Assembly: GCF_008520305.1 (NCBI RefSeq)
Contig: NZ_ML703276.1
Coordinates: 1-64,000 of the forward strand
Length of the DNA stretch: 64,000 nt
Direction: 5' to 3'
DNA from: Mesorhizobium sp. SARCC-RB16n
Lineage (GTDB): Bacteria > Pseudomonadota > Alphaproteobacteria > Rhizobiales > Rhizobiaceae
A model generated the notes under the pieces. The model was given only the letters and a program-made list of their open reading frames with translations, was not told where the DNA came from and did not search any database. Shown here piece after piece: positions 48,401 to 57,196 of this stretch. The position numbers and the translations under genes were made by a program. How positions within the stretch are numbered: the first letter of the stretch is position 1; every line of letters starts with the position of its first letter.

Positions 48401-48515
48401 CAAAACTCGTGCCAACCTGCCTTGATCGGGATGAAGAAAAGTTTTCGTTTGTTTTCGGCCGTTTAGGCTCCTGCAAGAGGCTGATCGGTCGAACACCCAT
48501 GTCGCGGAACCGACA
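48401..48515 (-). promoter_or_regulatory. nifH promoter: NifA upstream site and sigma-54 -24/-12
   Basis: TGGCACGAGTTTTGA (48414 to 48400, minus strand) has the -24 GG and the -12 G, but the usual -12 GC is GA. A perfect TGT-N10-ACA at 48500-48515 lies 86 bp upstream. The leader to the nifH ATG is about 70 bases. Confidence 0.8.
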
Positions 48516-48825
48516 AAGCCTACACAGGTGTCGATCGGTAAATGTCGCTTGAGACCCAGAGCCACAGCGGCTGATCCGGACTGGCAACTCCTTGACCCTG
48601 ACCTCTGGCAGGACGGCGTCCATGCAATCGCCGTGAGCAAGGACGGCATCTATCAAACGATCGGTGGCCGGCGCGAGAGGCCCATATCTGACCAGTGCCG
48701 GCGTCGGCCTCTCAGCAGGAACACCCGCCCTATAGGCGGTAGCATCCTACCCCAGCTGTCATCCCGTTGCCGCGGCCGTCACCGGGCCGAATGGACTTCG
48801 GACGCAGAAGGTCTCGCCCTCAGAT
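48516..48825. other. Spacer between nifH control region and the small-peptide array
   Basis: About 300 bases without a recognisable gene or repeat. Upstream boundary of the nifH regulatory region. Confidence 0.4.
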
Positions 48826-49035
48826 TTAGTACCGCCAGATCCATCGTGGCAAGAACCGCCAGATGAACGTGTAGTCTGGTATATGGATTAATTTCCTGGC
48901 GGCACCCTGCCTCCCAGCGCTTACTTCCGTGGGCGTTATGGCAGTCCGGGCGACTAAAGACCCAAACGATATCGCTGCTGCCGACAAAGCAAGCAAGCCA
49001 ACTACGGTCGTTGCGAGTAGAGTGGTCCTCTTCAT
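48826..49035 (-). CDS. Small signal-peptide protein, array copy 1
   Basis: 69 residues: a basic start and hydrophobic core (KRTTLLATTVVGLLALSAAA) followed by a short tail rich in aromatic and basic residues (YTFIWRFLPRWIWRY). GGAGACAGAA precedes the ATG. The N-terminus and upstream DNA are homologous to the copies at 49511, 51042 and 51543, while the tail is unique, so the family keeps its export signal and varies the exported part. A CGTCAG-N5-CGTCAG element lies about 107 bases upstream. No known family recognised. Confidence 0.5.
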   Translation of the reverse strand: MKRTTLLATTVVGLLALSAAAISFGSLVARTAITPTEVSAGRQGAARKLIHIPDYTFIWRFLPRWIWRY

Positions 49036-49141
49036 TTCTGTCTCCGTTGATTGGGAACTGCAAATTGGGTCAAAGCCATAATTGCGGGGTTTGACTTGCA
49101 GGGTGGCGGGCAGATCGATCTGACAACATTAGGAACTGCTG

Positions 49142-49158
49142 CTGACGACATCCTGACG
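49142..49158 (-). promoter_or_regulatory. CGTCAG-N5-CGTCAG element upstream of array copy 1
   Basis: Two direct CGTCAG half-sites 11 bp apart (one helical turn) on the minus strand. The same element recurs at 49623, 51155 and 51631, each 80-130 bases ahead of a small-peptide start. Confidence 0.5.
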
Positions 49159-49352
49159 GAGCGCCCACCACGGGCTAGGAGGACCGGAGGAGATCCTCAT
49201 GATCTTGGCCGCTGCAAAAACCGTGCATATCGGCCCGGTCGGCATGGCTGACGGCAAGCTCATTCCTGTGGAGAGAGATCGCCGACACGCTCACAGCGAG
49301 GATCAGTGCCCGTCCCGAACCATACCGAGCGGAGTGTTTGGCCGACCCCAGC

Positions 49353-49511
49353 TCATCGGTTCGACCTGTGGCGGAACCATGGCTGTTGGTCGGTCGGTGC
49401 GGAGCTGGAGCCAGCCGGAGCCGATTGGTCGACGGACACAAACGATCTCGCTGCCACAAGCAAACTGAGCAGGCCAATCACGATCACTGCCAGAAGAATG
49501 GCCTTCGTCAT
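49353..49511 (-). CDS. Small signal-peptide protein, array copy 2
   Basis: 52 residues: TKAILLAVIVIGLLSLLVAA is a signal-like or single-helix N-terminus, then a Ser/Ala/Pro-rich tail (SFVSVDQSAPAGSSSAP). GGAGACAGAGAA precedes the ATG. Compared with copy 3, the tail reading frame shifts after APT, so the ending is probably truncated; the homologous longer tail (SATGRTDELGSAKHSA) is in another frame. Confidence 0.45.
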   Translation of the reverse strand: MTKAILLAVIVIGLLSLLVAARSFVSVDQSAPAGSSSAPTDQQPWFRHRSNR

Positions 49512-49830
49512 TTCTCTGTCTCCATTGATCCATTTGGCAGCGGCAAATTGCGTCAAAGCCACCCTGCCGGTTGTTGAGCCGCAGGTGCCGGTGGACGGAC
49601 TTGACGAAGATAGGGACCGCTGCTGACGCTATCCTGACGGAGCTGCCATAACGGATCAGGCTATCGGAGCAGATGCTGCGTGATCCTGGCCGCTACACGC
49701 TCGGCGCCCCTATCGCCAGGACTCGCCTGATCAGCATGGCCGACGGCAAGGTCTGATTCATCGCTCAAAAGCGAGGATCCGTGCACTTCCCGAGCCGCAG
49801 GAGACAGCGGAGTCTTTCGCCGGCCCCAGC
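49445..49830. repeat. Direct repeat unit A of the small-peptide array
   Basis: About 385 bases nearly identical to 50976-51363, covering the start of one peptide gene, its upstream region with the CGTCAG element and the tail of the next. It shows that the array grew by tandem duplication before the IS inserted. Confidence 0.85.
49623..49639 (-). promoter_or_regulatory. CGTCAG-N5-CGTCAG element upstream of array copy 2
   Basis: Second occurrence of the 11-bp-spaced direct half-sites, 112 bases ahead of the ATG at 49511. Confidence 0.5.
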
Positions 49831-49990
49831 TCATCGGCGCGACCTGTGGCGGAATCATGGGTGTTGGTCGGTTGGTGCGGAGTTGGAGGCAGCCGGAGCC
49901 GATTGAACGACGGACACAAACGATCTTGACCTTGCCCCTCTGATCTAATCCGGTTCAAAGTTCGTTCTGGCCCATCGAGAGGACCAGGAC

Positions 49991-50293
49991 ATGAAACGTA
50001 GCCGCTTCTCCGAAGAGCAGATCATCGGCATTTTGAAGGAACATGAGGCCCGGCTATCGGTTGCCGATCTGTGCCGCAAGCACGGGGTCAGCGACGCCTC
50101 GATCTACAACTGGAAGGCCCGCTTCGGCGGGATGGATGTCTCCGAGGCTCGGCGACTGAAGGCGCTGGAGGACGAGAACACGCGGCCGAAGCGGCTTCTG
50201 GCCGACGCCATGCTCGACAATGCCGCGTTGAAGGATCTTGTGGGAAAGAAGTGGCGACGCCCGCGGCCAAGCGCAAAGCTGTCGCTCGCCTGA
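49991..50293 (+). CDS. IS3-family transposase OrfA
   Basis: 100 residues: KRSRFSEEQIIGILKEHEAR, a helix-turn-helix (DLCRKHGVSDASIYNWKARF) and a leucine-zipper-like tail. It is the DNA-binding half of an IS407-type transposase and appears intact, with GGACCAGGAC upstream of the ATG. Without OrfB it cannot transpose the element. Confidence 0.85.
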   Translation: MKRSRFSEEQIIGILKEHEARLSVADLCRKHGVSDASIYNWKARFGGMDVSEARRLKALEDENTRPKRLLADAMLDNAALKDLVGKKWRRPRPSAKLSLA

Positions 50294-50948
50294 AGGAAGG
50301 CTTCGGTATGAGCGACCGGCGGGCCGGCTGTTGCCGTATGACGGTTCGCTACGAGACCAGCAGGCCGGACGACCGCGAGGTTCGCGAGCGGATGAAGGCG
50401 ATCGCGCAGGAGCGTCGCCGGTTCGGCTACCGGCGTCTTCTCGTGATGCTGAGGCGGGAGGGCCTGGTTGTGAACCACAAGAAGCTGTTCCGGCTCTATC
50501 GGGAGGAGAAACTCGCCGTTCGCCGCCGTGGCGGCCGCAAGCGGGCGATCGGGACCAGGGCGCCGATGCTGGTTCCGCTGCGTCCCGATCGAGACCTATC
50601 GTGCTGGCGTTCATCTTCGTCGCTCCCTGTTAAGTTGAAGGGACATCATACGGCCAATCGGTTCGGGGCGGGGCCGCCTTCCCCATCAACGGCCAACTGC
50701 GCGATGAACTGCTCAACGAGACGCTGTTTACCTCGCTGGCTCAGGCGCGCGTAGCCATAGCCTTGTGGCGCGCCGACTACAACTTCGCGCGGCCGGACTC
50801 CCAAATCGCCTGGCAGACACCGGCCGAGTTCGCCACCACCTTCAATCCGCGACAGTCGCTCGCGCTGCGCTATTCCAAAGGCTCCGCGCCAGCGCCAGTC
50901 GCTTCACCCGCCCAGCAGGGCACAACCCACGCCGGAAACGAACTCAAA
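50251..50948 (+). pseudogene. IS3-family transposase OrfB, internally deleted
   Basis: The N-terminal part (AVARLKEGFGMSDRRAGCC, RRFGYRRLLVMLRREGLVVN) runs to TRAPMLVPLRPD. It then breaks into unrelated sequence, and the C-terminal part reappears in another frame (NGQLRDELLNETLFTSLAQA, ALWRADYNFARPDS). The DDE catalytic core between them is missing. Confidence 0.8.
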
Positions 50949-50975
50949 ACTGGAAAAAAACTGGGGGCAAGGTCA

Positions 50976-51363
50976 ATCTCGCTGCCACAAGCAAACTGAG
51001 CAGGCCAATCACGATCACTGCCAGAAGAATGGCCTTCGTCATTTCTCTGTCTCCATTGATCCATTTGGCAGCGGCAAATTGCGTTTAAGCCAACCTGCCG
51101 GTTGTTGAGCCGCAGGTGCCGGTGGACGGACTTGATGAAGGATAGGGACCGCTGCTGACGGTATCCTGACGGAGCTGCGATAACGGATCAGGGCTATCGG
51201 AGCAGATGCTGCGTGATCCTGGCCGCTACACGCTCGGCGCCCCTATCGCCAGGACTCGCCTGATCAGCATGGCCGACGGCAAGGTCTAATTCATCGCTCA
51301 AAAGCGAGGATCCGTGCATTTCCCGAGCCGCAGGAGACAGCGGAGTCTTTCGCCGGCCCCAAG
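50976..51363. repeat. Direct repeat unit B of the small-peptide array
   Basis: Near-identical to 49445-49830; see that entry. A few single-base differences (for example gcgtcaaagcc versus gcgtttaagcc) show the copies are diverging. Confidence 0.85.
51155..51171 (-). promoter_or_regulatory. CGTCAG-N5-CGTCAG element upstream of array copy 3
   Basis: Third occurrence, 113 bases ahead of the ATG at 51042. Confidence 0.5.
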
Positions 51364-51543
51364 ATCATCAATAGTGGCAGCGGGTGTGGCATCTTTGCGG
51401 TCGTCGCTTGGTGCCGTGGGTGCCGTGGATGACGTAGGTGCCGTAGCTGGATGGTCGTTGGCTTCGGCCGCAAACGATTTCACTGTCACAAACAACCCCA
51501 GCAAGCCAATCATGGCCGCAGACCGCAGCGAGGACTTTTTCAT
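51298..51543 (-). CDS. Small signal-peptide protein, array copy 4
   Basis: 81 residues: KKSSLRSAAMIGLLGLFVTV then a possible signal cleavage after SFAA, and a Thr/Ala/Pro-rich mature part (TAPTSSTAPTAPSDD) ending LLRLGKCTDPRF. GGAGCCAGAA precedes the ATG. The tail again is frame-shifted relative to copy 3 (the shared ending ILAFER is in another frame). It is the most diverged copy. Confidence 0.5.
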   Translation of the reverse strand: MKKSSLRSAAMIGLLGLFVTVKSFAAEANDHPATAPTSSTAPTAPSDDRKDATPAATIDDLGAGERLRCLLRLGKCTDPRF

Positions 51544-51899
51544 TTCTGGCTCCGTAATCAATGTGGGATGACAGTCGCTGTGCCGGCTTTGACTCGCAGG
51601 CGGATTTCTACGAGCAGATAGAGGCTGTTGCTGACGACATCCTGACGAAGCCGCGTGCGGACAGGATCGTTGCCGCGGGCGTCACTGCCGCGATTGCAGT
51701 GGACGGCGAGCCGCTGGCTGCCGAAAAGCACACATTCAGCCCAGTCACACGAGACTGACGGCGCGAGAGAAGGTGCGCGGCGCGGATCTTTCCAGCATGA
51801 GCCAAGCCGCGAGATTTTCCCGATTCCGTCCCGGAAGACGGCATCGACCATGTATGCTCACGGATATTCGACGCCGAGCAGCGCCGCGCCAGATGCCGC
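51544..51899. other. Upstream end of the small-peptide array
   Basis: Holds the fourth CGTCAG element (51631) and otherwise no recognisable gene. The boundary with the luciferase-like gene carries no clear terminator. Confidence 0.4.
51631..51647 (-). promoter_or_regulatory. CGTCAG-N5-CGTCAG element upstream of array copy 4
   Basis: Fourth occurrence, 88 bases ahead of the ATG at 51543, closer than in the other copies. Confidence 0.5.
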
Positions 51900-52979
51900 T
51901 CAATTCAAGTCAGGTCTTTGCGACCTTGCAACCCTGTGACCGAGTGCCTTGTTGACGGCCGGGATGATCTTGTCTCCCCAGAGCTCGATCTGGCGCAGCA
52001 TCGTCTTGTGATCGAAATCTCCCAATTGGGTCTGAATGGCGATCTGGTCCGGTTTTAAGATGTCCATCTCTTCCAGTAGGCGATCGATTACGCGATTCAC
52101 GCTGCCGATCGGCAAGTTCTCACGCATGACCTCGAGGGACAGATCCTGCTGCGTCGGTGTTTCCTGCAGCAGGTAGCCGTCTTGGCTTTGTTGGCGGCGC
52201 TGGTGCAGTGCTTCAGATAGCCGGCGCTGGAAGCGCGCGTTGTCAAGATAGCTGTTGATCTCCGCAGCGTTGTCGCTGGCATAGCAGCAGCGCAGGAGGG
52301 AAATCTTGGCTTGCGCGGCATGCTTACCTTCGGAGGCCGCCGCCTTTTCTATGCTTTCGCGCAGCATGCGCAGGGTCTCCAAGCCGTCGTGGAACGCGGT
52401 GACAAATAGATTGTGTCCCTCACGATATGCCCGGCCCATGCTGCGCGCGGACCCGGCGGCGATCCAGATCGGCGGCGTCGGCTTCTGAAGGGTGCGCACC
52501 GAGATCGCCGTCGGTGGTATCTTCTCGTACTGGCCGTTGTGCTCGAAGATCTTCTGCTTGAGGCCCTTGAGCAGAACCCCCAAATATTCAGAAAACACCT
52601 CCGGCGCCTGATCGATGTCAACGCCGAAACGTTCGAACTCGAACTGCTGGTACCCCGAGCCCACTCCAAGCTCGAGGCGGCCGTTCGAAACGACATCGGC
52701 AAAGCCTATCTCGGAGAGCAGGCGCTGTGGCTGGTAGAGCGGTAGAACGCAGACGCCGGTGCCGAGCCGAATGGTGTCCGTCACGCCTGCGCAGTGCGCC
52801 ACCATCATCAAGGGCGACGGAACCAGGCTGTAATTGTTGAAGTGGTGCTCGGCGAACCAGGCGGTGTTGAATTTAGCCTGCTCAGAAAGCACCGCCTGTT
52901 CGATTGAGTTCCGGATCACACTGCTGGACGATTGATGATAGCCGCGCTGTGCGGCCAGGATGAATGTCGCAAATTCCAT
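51900..52979 (-). CDS. LLM-class (luciferase-like) flavin-dependent oxidoreductase
   Basis: 359 residues, bacterial luciferase alpha-like barrel. EFATFILAAQRGYHQ begins the barrel; FAEHHFNNYSLVPSPLMM and IRLGTGVCVLPLYQPQRLLS are the usual active-site and flavin strands, and LELGVGSGYQQFEFERFGVD follows. It would use FMNH2 from a reductase and oxygen to oxidise an organic substrate. It is the last gene of the nifQ-P450-ferredoxin-SDR cluster, 218 bases behind the SDR fusion with a strong hairpin between, so it may be only partly co-transcribed. Confidence 0.85.
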   Translation of the reverse strand: MEFATFILAAQRGYHQSSSSVIRNSIEQAVLSEQAKFNTAWFAEHHFNNYSLVPSPLMMVAHCAGVTDTIRLGTGVCVLPLYQPQRLLSEIGFADVVSNGRLELGVGSGYQQFEFERFGVDIDQAPEVFSEYLGVLLKGLKQKIFEHNGQYEKIPPTAISVRTLQKPTPPIWIAAGSARSMGRAYREGHNLFVTAFHDGLETLRMLRESIEKAAASEGKHAAQAKISLLRCCYASDNAAEINSYLDNARFQRRLSEALHQRRQQSQDGYLLQETPTQQDLSLEVMRENLPIGSVNRVIDRLLEEMDILKPDQIAIQTQLGDFDHKTMLRQIELWGDKIIPAVNKALGHRVARSQRPDLN

Positions 52980-53114
52980 GGTCGTTCCTTGTTTTACGCA
53001 ATTTGGCTGATCGGGGATTCTTGAGATGTGCCTCGAGCGCGTTTGGCGTGTCGATCCTGTCGACTACATCGCCGTAGATTGCTTCTGGTCCGCGGATTGC
53101 GGCTGCGACCGGAG

Positions 53115-53149
53115 GCAGCAAGGCACGCCCGAGGGGCGTGCCTTGCTGC
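53115..53149 (-). terminator. 16-bp hairpin between the SDR fusion and the LLM gene
   Basis: GCAGCAAGGCACGCCC pairs perfectly with 53134-53149 around a 3-base loop. No T-run follows on the minus strand. It may end or attenuate the P450 operon before the LLM gene. Confidence 0.55.
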
Positions 53150-53197
53150 ACCAGCCGCTCCCGCCGGCTGGGTCGACAACCATTGCCCGTACTCGGT

Positions 53198-55483
53198 TCA
53201 TTCCTGGCCAGGTTCGCTGGTCAATCCTGCATCGCCGGACAAGGTGCAGCCGCCGTCCACGTACAGGATTGAGCCGTTGACGTATGAAGCGTCCGGCGAA
53301 GCCAGGAAGAACGCTGCGTCGGCGACCTCCTCCGGCCGACCCAGCCTGTGCATCGGGATCCGCAGGCTGATCGCCTGCGGTTGGTCGATGCTGCCGAGCT
53401 CCATCGACTGAATGGTCCCTGGCGTGCGGATGTAGCCAGCAGCGATGGCGGCCGTCCGAATGCCGCGCGGCCCGAGTTCGGCCGCCATGCACCGTGTCAG
53501 GATTTCCAACCCGGCCTTGGATGCGCCATAGGCAAGGCGCGGTGCCTTCGGGAGACGGGTATTGGTCGATCCGATATTTAGGATCATGCCTTCGGGGCGC
53601 ATAAGCTTGATCGCCTCACGCGCGCAAGTGAAGGCGCCGGTAAGAGTGAGATCAAGAATCTGTTCGGTCTGTGCCGGCATTTGTTCGATCCCTGACATGT
53701 CCGGGGCGACAGCACTGTTGACGAGGACATCGATGCGGCCGAACCGCTCCTGCAATTCTTCGAACAGCGCCACGACTTCGCTCTCGACAACCACGTTCAC
53801 GATCTTGGCCACATGCTTGCCGCCGAGCGATCGAGCGAGTTCTGTCGCAGCACTGCGATCCCTGTCGGCAATCACGACGGTGTCGCCGTTCGCGGCGAAG
53901 CGGCGAACGACCGCAGCGCCTATTCCGTTTGCGCCGGCTGTGACAAGTACGATCCGCTCACGGGTGTGCTCGGCCGGACGGGAGAGTTCGGCTCCTGGCG
54001 TCCCATCCGCCGGCGGATGCGCATCGCCCGGCTGGTTGAAGGATGTCCAACCACCATCAACGGTCAGCACCGATCCGGTGATGTAACTTGCTTGCGGGCT
54101 GGCCAGGAACCGTACGGCCCGGGCGATCTCGTCGGGGCGCCCCATGCGGCCCATCGGCACGCGGCGGCGCACCGCCTCCAGGTCCGTTTTGCCCGCGCGT
54201 TCAAGGGCCGCGGTCATGGACGTGCGCACATAGCCCGGCGCTACCGCCGTGACGCGAATGCCGCGCGAAGCCCACTCGCGCCCCAACGATTTCGTGAAAG
54301 CGATCAGGCCGGCTTTCGACGCAGCGTAGGCATTGCGCTTGGGATTGCTGACCAAGCCCGCTATCGAGGCGACATTGACGATAACGGCCCCCGGCTGCAT
54401 CCGCCGCGCCGCTTCGCGGGCCATGACGATGGGCCCGAACAGGTTGACTGCCAGTGTGCGCCGGAAGGATTCAATACTGGTCTCGACAGTCGCGTCCACG
54501 GCGGGCCCAATACCTGCATTGTTGACGAGAACGCTGATCGGCGCGAACTGTGCTTCGACACGACGGAAAAGGGCGAGGATGTCATCCTCGTTCGAAACAT
54601 CGTACTCGAGGCCGAGATGCGGAGGGCCGAGACCGCGGGCCAGTTCAAGCACCCCACTGTCGGGAAGGTCCACGGCAACGACGACGTCTCCATCCGCGGC
54701 AAGCGTTTCGGCCAAGACACTGCCGATCCCGCCTGCAGCACCTGTAATGATCACGATGCGTCGTGCCAGTTGCTTCCTGAGAACTTCTCTGCCACCGGGG
54801 ACACCGAGCTCGGGCCGCCGCCAGGAAATATCCTTCTCGCCACAGTTGCTCGCCTTGGGGACGCTCCATTTCCCTCCGAACTGGGCCTCCGCTCTTGCCT
54901 TATTCGCAGAATGCCAGGCGGACAGGTCATCGCCGAATATTGCAGCATACTTCGCCTCCGCTGCAGCCGTTCCCAACCCATAGACTGGATCGTCTGGATG
55001 CGGTGCTCCGATCGGCTGCCGGGGCCCGAACCGCTCTGGCTCGAAGCCCGTCGGCGGGATCTGCTCCTGCAGCCAATCGTAGACCACCGTCCGTTCGGCA
55101 ATCCGCCACTCCCCTTGTCGCTTCTGAAATAAATCGCAATAGCGGCCGCAGAGGAGTTCTTGGCGTATCTCGCCGGAGGTGTCTGGTCCACGTTGCAGCG
55201 CGGTGAAATAGCTCTCGACTGCGGCCCTGGTCGGGCTGATGAAATCGATCAGGATGTTGGTGACCTGGTGAACGTAGCGCGGCTGGGTCTTGAACACATC
55301 CAGCGCAAACTGGATGAAGTCTTCGGCCGAGCCGGAATGTGCACCATGATGGTCATGCGCATCGGGCCAGTACGCGCTGCGCAGTGCCGCCTCATCAGCG
55401 CGGTCTATTCCGCGGCAGTACCGATAGAGGCAGTCGCGGATGGCCTCCCTGTCGAGCAGTTCGGTGATTTTTGCATGGCCCAT
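53198..55483 (-). CDS. SnoaL-like / SDR / SDR triple-domain protein
   Basis: 761 residues. Residues ~1-170 are a SnoaL/NTF2-like domain ([30 protein letters not shown]). A linker leads to a first short-chain dehydrogenase with [24 protein letters not shown] and Y-x3-K (YAASKAG). A second SDR follows with [24 protein letters not shown] and YGASKAG. Both Y-x3-K sites are intact, so both could act. ATG 55483 is preceded by GGGACAAAG; the extension to 55660 is rejected. Such proteins oxidise or reduce polycyclic alcohols and ketones. It sits in a P450 operon, consistent with terpenoid or steroid-like chemistry. Confidence 0.8.
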   Translation of the reverse strand: MGHAKITELLDREAIRDCLYRYCRGIDRADEAALRSAYWPDAHDHHGAHSGSAEDFIQFALDVFKTQPRYVHQVTNILIDFISPTRAAVESYFTALQRGPDTSGEIRQELLCGRYCDLFQKRQGEWRIAERTVVYDWLQEQIPPTGFEPERFGPRQPIGAPHPDDPVYGLGTAAAEAKYAAIFGDDLSAWHSANKARAEAQFGGKWSVPKASNCGEKDISWRRPELGVPGGREVLRKQLARRIVIITGAAGGIGSVLAETLAADGDVVVAVDLPDSGVLELARGLGPPHLGLEYDVSNEDDILALFRRVEAQFAPISVLVNNAGIGPAVDATVETSIESFRRTLAVNLFGPIVMAREAARRMQPGAVIVNVASIAGLVSNPKRNAYAASKAGLIAFTKSLGREWASRGIRVTAVAPGYVRTSMTAALERAGKTDLEAVRRRVPMGRMGRPDEIARAVRFLASPQASYITGSVLTVDGGWTSFNQPGDAHPPADGTPGAELSRPAEHTRERIVLVTAGANGIGAAVVRRFAANGDTVVIADRDRSAATELARSLGGKHVAKIVNVVVESEVVALFEELQERFGRIDVLVNSAVAPDMSGIEQMPAQTEQILDLTLTGAFTCAREAIKLMRPEGMILNIGSTNTRLPKAPRLAYGASKAGLEILTRCMAAELGPRGIRTAAIAAGYIRTPGTIQSMELGSIDQPQAISLRIPMHRLGRPEEVADAAFFLASPDASYVNGSILYVDGGCTLSGDAGLTSEPGQE

Positions 55484-55625
55484 CGCTTTGTCCCAGGTTT
55501 GAGGAAGAGGCGTTTCGAGGTTTTTTTGTTCAGTGCCCGACGGACGCGGGAGCTGCTCCTTGCCGACTGTTTGCGTGTCTGGAGCAGCTCGATGCGGCCG
55601 CGTCGCGAGAAAGACGGTCGCCGAT

Positions 55626-55829
55626 TCAAGAAGTGGCCGCGCGATCGATTGCCAGGGCACGTTCAGGGCAGGATCGTGCCCCTCGTGCCGCCTTCAGTTC
55701 GTCTCTCTTCGCCACCTTAATGTCACCGGGCTCGATGTAGCCCTCGTCATCAAGCGTGAAGATCTCCGGCGCTTGCGCCCAGCATCGCGCGTGACCCTGA
55801 CATTTTGCTTTGTTGACGATGACGCGCAT
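55626..55829 (-). CDS. P450-type 3Fe-4S ferredoxin
   Basis: 67 residues: [20 protein letters not shown] and SCPERALAI. The C-x2-H-x2-C...CP pattern is that of single-cluster [3Fe-4S] ferredoxins paired with P450s. GGAGCGAGCGCC precedes the ATG at 55829. It lies 58 bases after the P450 gene and should be its electron donor. Confidence 0.85.
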   Translation of the reverse strand: MRVIVNKAKCQGHARCWAQAPEIFTLDDEGYIEPGDIKVAKRDELKAARGARSCPERALAIDRAATS

Positions 55830-55887
55830 GGCGCTCGCTCCATATTCTCCAACTCGCGACATCTTCTCCAACTCGCGACGGCATTGT

Positions 55888-57120
55888 TCAGGACCAGTCC
55901 AGGATCAGGTTGTCGATCCCGAACGCATGGCCACCATGGGTGATGGGGGCCGTACCTTCCTTGATCCGGAGCGCCGGGATGCGCGCCAGCCACTCCTCCA
56001 GGCCAATGACAATCTCGCGCCGGGCAAGATGTGACCCAAGGCAGCGGTGGGGGCCATGGGCAAAGGCGGTGTGGCGATTCTCCTCGCGCGCCAGATCGAT
56101 CGTGTTGGGGCATTCGAATTCCGCCGGGTCGCGATTGGCAATCATGGTGGCACAGGAAATATAGTCCCCTTTACGGATCGGCACGCCGTCGAAGTCGATG
56201 TCTCGTGTTGCCACGCGGATCATCTGCACGGTCGGGTAAGCGCGCAGTAACTCTTCGGCTGCGACCACGATGCGGTTTGGTTTGCTTCGCAGCCACTCCT
56301 GGTCTTTCGGATTGCGCGAGAGATGGGCCAAGTCAAAGCCTATGGCTGCTGCAACCGTGTCGAGACCCGCGACGAACAGAAGCACGCCGATGCCACGGAC
56401 TTCCTCGTTGGTCAGCGGGCGGCCCGCGACCTGTGCCTGCACGACGAAGGTCATGAAGTCATCAACGGGTGCCTTGCGGCGCAGGGCTGCAAGGTCGTCG
56501 ATGAAAGCGACAATCCGCTGGGCCGCGGCCTTCCTTTTGACAGCGTCGCCATGGAGCAGATCCTTTCCCCAGCCGACAAAGATGGCGAGCCGGTCGTCGG
56601 GTAGCCCGAGAAAGCGAAGGAAGATGTTGACCGCGAAAGGGTAGGCGAAATCCTTCATCACATCGCAGTTTGTGCCGGACGCGGCGATCGTGTCGATCAG
56701 CGCGATCGCCCGTTCCCGAACGGCCGGTTCCAGTGCCCTTACACGCTGGGGTGTAAACAGTGGGTTGAGGAGTGAACGAAAGATGCCGTGGGCCGGCGGG
56801 TCCAGTTCGAGGGGAATCATCGGCCAGTTTTCGCCAAGCGCGGAGGCGAAGATGCTGCGGTGGCTGGAAAAGGTTTCGGTGTCCTGCAGCACTTTGCGTT
56901 GGTCACTGGCGCGCGTGATGACCCAGGTACCCCGGCCATCGCGCGTGTTGTTGGGAGCATAAAAGATCGGCGGCCCGGCATGGACGCAAGTCACGGCTGC
57001 GTGGGGATCCCCGTTGGCCGTGGGTAACATCCCAGGCGACGTGAACAGGCTGAAGTTCCTTACCATTTCGGGCGGGACATGATCTGGAACCGGATTGCTC
57101 CGAAGCTGGTTTTTCGTCAT
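55888..57120 (-). CDS. Cytochrome P450
   Basis: 410 residues. I-helix VAGLDTVAAAIGFDLAHLSR (A/G-G-x-D/E-T-like), E-x2-R in VAAEELLRAYPTVQ, and the heme loop FAHGPHRCLGSHLARREI with the cysteine ligand. AAGGAGG precedes the ATG at 57120; the 68-codon extension is rejected. A P450 of this general sort (CYP127) with SDR genes is known from the pNGR234a plasmid of Sinorhizobium sp. NGR234; family number cannot be confirmed here. It is between nifQ and the ferredoxin gene, in what looks like one transcript. Confidence 0.9.
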   Translation of the reverse strand: MTKNQLRSNPVPDHVPPEMVRNFSLFTSPGMLPTANGDPHAAVTCVHAGPPIFYAPNNTRDGRGTWVITRASDQRKVLQDTETFSSHRSIFASALGENWPMIPLELDPPAHGIFRSLLNPLFTPQRVRALEPAVRERAIALIDTIAASGTNCDVMKDFAYPFAVNIFLRFLGLPDDRLAIFVGWGKDLLHGDAVKRKAAAQRIVAFIDDLAALRRKAPVDDFMTFVVQAQVAGRPLTNEEVRGIGVLLFVAGLDTVAAAIGFDLAHLSRNPKDQEWLRSKPNRIVVAAEELLRAYPTVQMIRVATRDIDFDGVPIRKGDYISCATMIANRDPAEFECPNTIDLAREENRHTAFAHGPHRCLGSHLARREIVIGLEEWLARIPALRIKEGTAPITHGGHAFGIDNLILDWS

Positions 57121-57196
57121 ATGTCGCCTCCTTGGAGCGGCATGGCGTTGGGCCTCTGTCTCAAGGGCCCTGGCACAAGAAATCGCCAAGCGATGA

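Larger units (their letters stand above)
49927..50975 (+). mobile_element. Decayed IS3-family (IS407-like) element
   Basis: Ends are inverted repeats starting TGACCTTGCCCC, and ATCT flanks both sides (49923-49926 and 50976-50979), a 4-bp target duplication. The element is 1,049 bp, shorter than the ~1.2 kb usual for this group, because orfB has lost its centre. The clean duplication shows it jumped in intact or was recently mobilised. Confidence 0.85.
49758..51042 (-). pseudogene. Small signal-peptide protein, array copy 3, split by the IS element
   Basis: Joining 51042-50976 to 49926-49758 across the IS restores a 75-residue protein: TKAILLAVIVIGLLSLLVAA then SFVSVVQSAPAASNSAPTN, SATGRADELGPAKDSAVSC and ILAFER. 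The insertion falls right after the signal-like helix. This is the longest uninterrupted tail in the family and shows what copy 2 lost. Confidence 0.7.

Noticed and set aside
49040-51600. sigma-54 promoters ahead of the small-peptide genes (TTTGACGCAATTTGC and similar)
   Set aside because: A -12-like TTTGC is conserved, but the essential -24 GG is replaced by TT in three copies.
53813-55132. 439-codon plus-strand frame opposite the SnoaL-SDR-SDR gene
   Set aside because: High-GC shadow frame without domains; the minus strand has clear SDR motifs.
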